DNA from: Alligator mississippiensis
Taxonomy: Eukaryota > Chordata > Crocodylia > Alligatoridae
Reading direction: 5' to 3'
Length of the DNA: 64,000 nucleotides
Assembly: GCF_030867095.1 (NCBI RefSeq)
Contig: NC_081828.1
Coordinates: 210,806,978 to 210,870,977 of the forward strand
Part shown: piece after piece, positions 58,531 to 64,000 of the stretch
Layout of the letters: each line of letters begins with the position of its first letter
Numbering within the stretch: the first letter of the stretch is position 1
Notes under the pieces: model-generated
What the model saw: the letters and a program-made list of their open reading frames with translations, nothing else
What the model was told of the DNA's origin: nothing
The model's database searches: none
Position numbers and translations under genes: made by a program

Positions 58531-58884
58531 CACTGCTTCTCTCCTCTGATCATTGCCTCCTTAACCCACCATGGGAACCTGCGCACCCGTTCCAATACTT
58601 GCACCCTTGCGCTGGTCTGCAAGTCATTGTGCCCCTTAAAACCCCCTCGTCTCTTTGTCCTATCCGTGAATACGGGGCTTAAAACTCATTTAATTCACTG
58701 TCACTTCCACCGGAGGACTTGCTGCTGCTGTCCTCATCACTGTCTTCTGGTCCAGTAGTCTCGACGGCTTCTTTGCTATTGCTGTCCGTTTTTCCACTGG
58801 AGGGGTCTTGAACGATCCTGCGCCAAGTGTCCGTCTGCCCAGTGGCTTTGGCTGTGACCTCCTTGTCCTCTGCTACCAATTTCC

Positions 58885-59182
58885 GGTAGTAGGACTACGT
58901 CAGGGCTTGGGGGACCTGGATTTGGGTCTTTGCCTCACCCAAGACCTTTAGCCTGAAATCGGGCCAGTCAGGTCCAGCTCCTCTGAGATAAATACAGTAA
59001 ATCCAGGTGTCTAACTCTTGGAGATAAAGTTGGTCACCATCTGCCTCGTTCGTGTCTCTTGTCTCTTCCCTTGCCTCATTGTCCATCTGCAAAATGGCAA
59101 AACCAGTGATTTTGCTGGGGTGCCGTGAGGATAAACACAACACGGATGGTGCAGCGCTCTGATATGGAGGAAGCGAAGGCCG
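58885..59182 (+). mobile_element. MIR-like CORE-SINE, nearly full length
   Basis: Starts at a TAGTAGGACTACGTCAGGGC region with GGGGGACCTGGATTTGGGTC. Its 3' half carries CTTGCCTCATTGTCCATCTG, CAAAATGGC, GGGGTGCCGTGAGGATAAAC and GCGCTCTGATATGG, the CORE-SINE tail order. A minus-strand open frame over it is therefore antisense repeat. Confidence 0.75.
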
Positions 59183-60154
59183 TACGCTGCTTTGCATCGT
59201 TAAACCGGTGCAACGTTCCCAGGCAGACACGAGAACGGCTTGTCACGCAGACATCCTCAAGCTGCTCTGTTTGTCCTGTTGCCTTTCCAATCCCATTCAG
59301 CTGATTTATGCACCGGCCCTAATCCAACACTGGCAGCATTTTGCTTTGCTGTGTGACTTTATATGAGGCACTTCTTCATTTGATGCCTTCGACGTGGGCC
59401 AAAGCTGCTTGGTCCAAAGCGCTGTGCAAGCACAGTGCTGGAGCTGATTGCTAAAAAGGAAGGATCTCCAAATACGACCAGAGAGTTTGAGAGCTTCAGT
59501 TTTGAGGGCTCATCTGGGCACCCATCCATATTTGGGGCCCAAAACTTTTCCTGTCGGGCAAGTGGTAGAAATGATGGGATCAACCCCTCTGCCATGGACA
59601 GCCAGGCTTTCCACAACCAGTCTTCCTTCTTACCATGCTTGCAGCTTCCTTCAGGAGTTTGCTGCTTTTCATCCCTATTACTCAGCTGGGGGGAGCTGCA
59701 GTTACAGGGTTTTTTTCCCCCATTGTTCCTTCCTCATCTGCCACTTCAGCTTCTCTTTTTTTTTTCTTTCTTTTTTAATCACTTTAAAGCCAGAAAGAGG
59801 AGAGGCTGGATTTAGTCACTGTCAGTTTTCAGCACTCATTTCAATACAATAACAATAATAACAGCCTTGCTAATGCAGCGGAGTTTGACATTTAGAAGAA
59901 AAGGGACTTTTCAAGTGTGGGTTTTTTTTCTTTCATTTAAATGGGGTTTGAAGATGCTTATGTTCTTCCTCCTACAACCAAGTTATCTACCCACTTCTGG
60001 CCTAACAATTGTGGGGGGGTTCCCTTTAGCATTTATAGTCATTTTGTCTTGTCTCTTATTGGGCAGAAACAGTGTGAACTGTGGATCCTAAGACCTGATC
60101 ATTGTCCTTTTTCAAGCTTGGCAGAGCTCAGCATGAAGAAGCAAAGGGAAGAAA

Positions 60155-60340
60155 ATCACAGAATCATTATGAGGGCTGGAAGGGAGCTCAGGAGGTCACA
60201 TCTAGTCCAACCCCTGCTCAAAGCAGGACCAGCCCCAACTACACCATCCCAGCCAAGATTTTGTCTAGCCGGGTCTTAAAAACCTCCGAGGATGCAAATT
60301 CCACATCTTCTCTGGGTAACCGGTTCCCGTGGTAAATGCA
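60155..60340 (-). mobile_element. CR1 LINE 3' end
   Basis: AATCACAGAATCATTATGAG, GGCTGGAAGGGAGCTCAGG, TCTAGTCCAACCCCTGCTCA, then TCTTAAAAACCTCCGAGGAT, antisense CR1. Confidence 0.9.
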
Positions 60341-61862
60341 GCGCTGGATGGCAACTTGGGCAGCAGCAACCATGAGATGACTGAGTCCCGGACCCAGAAG
60401 AAAGGAGAGCAGCAGAGTAAGGACCAAAATGCATGTTTGGACTCGTTAGAAGAGTGGGTCTACATGTCATGGGACTCCCGGCACCCCTCTCCAACTTGTG
60501 CATTGAGTGGCACCGTTTCAAAAACCAATTTATATATTACAATGCTTACCTTTTTGCAGAGGGGCTGGGCAGCGGGTGTAGGGGACTGGCCAGCCTGAGC
60601 TCGTACTTACCTGCTCGTCTCCTCACACCTGGTGGCACGATCTGGTGTCAACCTGGTGGTGAGACCCATTGCATTAGATTTCCTAGGCAGAGAAACATGG
60701 TGGGTCAAATCCTACTATACCCAACTTTAGCTCATAGCCTGTCGTATTGGTGTGATAGTGGAAATCACAGTCTTTCCTAAACCGATGAGAGAAAACAGCT
60801 ATCCCTACAGGCAGACGGAAACATCCTTCCACGCAGCTTGAGTTCTAGCTCTGTCTTCCTGGTATCCCCATGGCCAACCATTGTGAAGCACATCAAGGGG
60901 TATGAATTATTCACTGTAAGAAAACCCATCAGTGCAAATCCCTTGGGCGTAGACGCCATGCCAAGTTGGCGTCACCAACAGGAGCCTATTATCCCAGAAC
61001 CGACTGGGTTACAGATTGTTTCTTGGTTTCTCCATTTTTGTTTTCAAGGGGAAACAACACTAGGTCCTAACGAGGTCCTCTATTTTATATTGGTGGTGTA
61101 TTGGATGTTACTTCAAAACCTGGTTTCCTTACCGCCAGCTGAACCCAGGCCACGTGGTGCCTGTTTCATGCATTTCTGACACTTGGTCCAGGCGGGCGAC
61201 TGAACGCGGTAGTGCCAGAGACGAGACTCTAGGCTGCTGCCCAATACCAGATGAAATATAGAGTACTGAAGAGAAGGGGATGGCTGCCAGGGACAAATAT
61301 AAAGGCTGCATAGACTTTTCCAGGGTCCGGCATGCCATCCAAGAGCTGAGGACTTCTGTGAAGAGTGGCCTTCTCCATACCCTTTTTAAATGTATATGCT
61401 TCTGTCATTAAGAGACAAAACCAGCTAGCTGTATCTCTTCTATCCTGCATATATATGCACCTGCAGAGTCTCACACAAAGAAAAGCTCCGGTTCAGTTGT
61501 CTTGCATTAATTGATTGATTTCGATGTGTAAATCTGCAATACAGCTGCAGACGTTAGTGCCCAAATTCACTAGGAAGCTCCATATTCATTGTGCAGCTCG
61601 GGCAGCCCCAAGCAGCCACGAACATAAAGCTGGAAGGATGAGACAGAAAACTGCTGGCTGAGCTGTGATCCCAGCTGTGCTGCATCACCAGAGTGAAACA
61701 AAGCTCCCATTTGGTACCCATTAATCTGGCCCTGAGGCCTAGATTTGGGACTAAGGGGAGCTGCCCAAGTGTGCCCTGCTTCACAGAAGAGGAGGTTGTG
61801 GGTCCACAAGTGGGTTGTAGAGAACGATGGTTTTATCTCCTGTGTCTTGGGCACAGGCAAGA
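60341..61862. other. Intergenic, nothing recognised
   Basis: No supported gene. Confidence 0.5.
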
Positions 61863-61950
61863 TGTTTCTAGGTGATGCCCGTTATTGGACCGACTGTAAA
61901 GTTGGGAGAGACGCTAGACAAACTTCCAGGCATCAAGTGCATCTCTGTCC
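61863..61950 (+). repeat. Old dispersed repeat, copy 2
   Basis: ATGCCCGTTATTGGACCGAC, then GTTGGGAGAGACGCTAGACA and AACTTCC, is similar to 21035-21130 in the same orientation. Confidence 0.55.
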
Positions 61951-64000
61951 GACCTCCTCCGTCTGACCTGAGCTGCTCCTAGCACCCCCGTAGCTGTTAG
62001 ACCAAGCACTGCAGTGTTCGAAAGGGCACGGCGTTAATTAACGAGCTCCATTGTTTTACATGAAACAAAGTTGCTGTCCAATTTTTATTGTAGGTGCTTA
62101 TTTATTTATTAGCTAGATTAAAAAAGGTGCCGGGTGGCTTGCGGTAAAAGCCAAGATAACTCTTCTAAAAGCAGAATAAAAGAGGAAAATGAGAGAGCAT
62201 CACCAACCAAACTCCCCGCCTCCCAAATTCAAGAACCGTCTGCCACCGCTCCACCCACCCTTTCCTGCTCTTCGGCCTCTCACCTAGGAGAGCATCCACC
62301 CTACGCATCTCAACCACACTTCCCAACCCTTGGTCACTACCTCTTTAAATTAAAGCAAAAATGTTTCCCATGCCCCCTCCCCACTCCCTTAATATTGCTC
62401 CCCAGCCTGTACCTCCCTCTCTCGTAGGGAGGACATGCCGTCCCCAAAAGCCACTCGAGCAGGCTGGGCCCTGCCACCTTCCAGCTCATGTGGTCAAGTG
62501 GTGCCTGCCCTGGGGCTTGGTCCTTCCCCGCTCTGGGCTTGGCTTCCAGCGCGGGAAGGCATCCGGACCCTTGTTACCAAATTGTAGTTCAGCTTCTGGC
62601 CTTGGGACAGAAATGTTAATATATTATCATTTCAGAAGTGTCACCTTTTCCCTGGGATGCTTGCCAAACCACCCAGACCCCTACTTGAGGGATGCTGCCT
62701 TGCATCCAGCCCAGCCCGGCAGTGTTACCTGACAGCAGATAGCCCTGCTCTGAATATCACGCGACGGCGCTGGAGCTGGGGATCATGAATAATGCTGTCG
62801 CTGAGAACCAGGCAAAGGATGGGGATGAAAATAACCTGTGATGGAGGGGGACAGTTTGGGGCAGATTCAGTGACTCTGGCATAAATCTGGAAAGAGTGGA
62901 AATTTGGAATTTGGCCTGGCATGCTGCGTGCTGGCAAACCAGTTCATCTGCTGTGGAAACCAGTGGGGGATGGACCTGGGCCTAGTGAAATGAATGCGGA
63001 AAGGCCGTGCAAGTCTTAGCCATCAAACCAGACACTGGAACAAAGCCAAGGGAAAGAATTCAGCAGGTGTTTGATATGGTGCAGGTGTCCCACACTGGAG
63101 GCTGAAAAAGATCACAGTGAACCAGGGCAAGCCAGACAGATGTGCTTTAAACCCTTGTGATTTGCATCCTTGCTTGGACCTGCATCTCACCTTTCAGAGG
63201 GAGATGGAGATGGCTACATATTTATAGGCAGACCACCAAAGATACATCCAGCTCCTTGTTCTGCCGTACTCATTTCCATTTTCATGTCCTGGCTGATCAT
63301 GTAACATGCTGCTGTTGGTTTTAATCTGCTGATATCTCCCTGATCAGCAGATGGGGAAACGTTGCTCATTCATTTCCTTTTAATTCGGATACAGCTATGA
63401 AAAATGAACTCCAGTCTGCCAGCAAACCTACAGCTGCTTCAAAGTAGGTGTCATCTATGCCAGGCTAACCCCCAAGGCATCTTGCAGTCAAGGAGGGATT
63501 GAATTGAAACGGGATACAGTCCCCAGCACCGGAAAGTATCCAGAAGGCATCTGAGAGATTTAGAAAGAGCAAAAGCCATGATCAGTTGTACAGATCCAAG
63601 GTTTTGCAATTGTGAAATACTCGTGAACTGCAGCTAATGAGGAATTTCTGCCGCCAGTGCAGCACTGCAAACCCACAATGCATGGTGGGAAATGTGCACC
63701 TTCTCTTGAAGTCCCGGGCATTAACTATTGCTGGAGATGGAAAACTGCATTGGGTGGGTTATGATTAGTTTGTTTCCAGTTCCAAGCTAGAGGCTGCCTG
63801 GGGCTGCTTGACCTAGGTTTTTATTGGTACGCTTCTAACATATGGAGTTTAACATCCTACTTCTACCATCAAGGCAATGTCTTTGAAAGAGCTCAGTTTT
63901 CCTTTAGGGACCCAGAGAAGGGCCAAGTTTTAATAAATACTTAGCACTCTGTCCCCATCAGTATGACAGGTTTCTTTTTTTTCAAAGATCCCAGCAACCA
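61951..64000. other. Intergenic to window end, nothing recognised
   Basis: No exon, CRHR2 similarity or named repeat could be supported. Confidence 0.4.

Noticed and set aside
58895-59230. 112-codon minus-strand open frame with protein-like composition
   Set aside because: It is antisense to a MIR-like CORE-SINE whose ordered landmarks (CATCTGCAAAATGG, GTGAGGATAAAC, GCGCTCTGATATGG) are visible on the + strand.
54500-64000. CRHR2 exons on the minus strand, expected from mammalian gene order
   Set aside because: No CRHR2-like peptide was found in any frame; the gene probably lies beyond the window.

Overview
The window is a 64 kb piece of vertebrate nuclear genome holding one clearly supported protein gene: GARS1 (glycyl-tRNA synthetase), on the + strand from about 16.9 to 51.8 kb. 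All 17 coding exons can be placed. They join to 2,151 nt with every splice phase consistent, giving 716 residues from an upstream mitochondrial start and 686 residues from a downstream cytosolic start. Protein length, exon count and motifs match the vertebrate family. The repeats point to a sauropsid, most likely a crocodilian, with turtle as second choice. The evidence is CR1 LINEs, many non-autonomous hAT elements with 8-bp target duplications, a Penelope-like element, L2 and MIR/CORE-SINE remnants, and no mammalian Alu or L1. The species is inferred, not seen.

Layout. 1-16 kb: intergenic, no gene recognised, with three hAT elements (1981-3038, 3706-5112, 13088-14862), part of a fourth hAT copy (7680-7945), a TIR element with a CR1 tail inside it (11021-11847), a decayed Penelope-like element with a tRNA-Gly-like patch, and short CR1 pieces. 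16.1-17.5 kb: a CpG-rich promoter with a degenerate G-rich tandem array just upstream, an NRF1-like site and an amino-acid-response (ATF4/C/EBP-type) core 36 bp before the first ATG. 16.9-51.8 kb: GARS1. Its introns hold CR1 elements (the largest, at 31.25-32.51 kb, keeps part of the reverse transcriptase), an L2 piece, MIRs, a 969-bp hAT element and a perfect 608-bp palindrome. 51.8-64 kb: intergenic. It has MIR/CORE-SINEs, one hAT-like element, a CR1 tail and some coding-looking minus-strand stretches without an identifiable product. In mammals CRHR2 follows GARS1, but I found none of its exons here.

The most notable observations are these. (1) A fragment of GARS1 exon 4 lies inside the hAT element in intron 4: 36 of 41 bases are identical, all five differences are transitions, and the peptide frame is kept. 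(2) A palindrome in intron 5 has 263-bp arms that look identical. (3) Intron 11 is a U12-type AT-AC intron with a textbook 5' site and branch site. (4) An inverted duplicate of one hAT junction lies in the upstream region.
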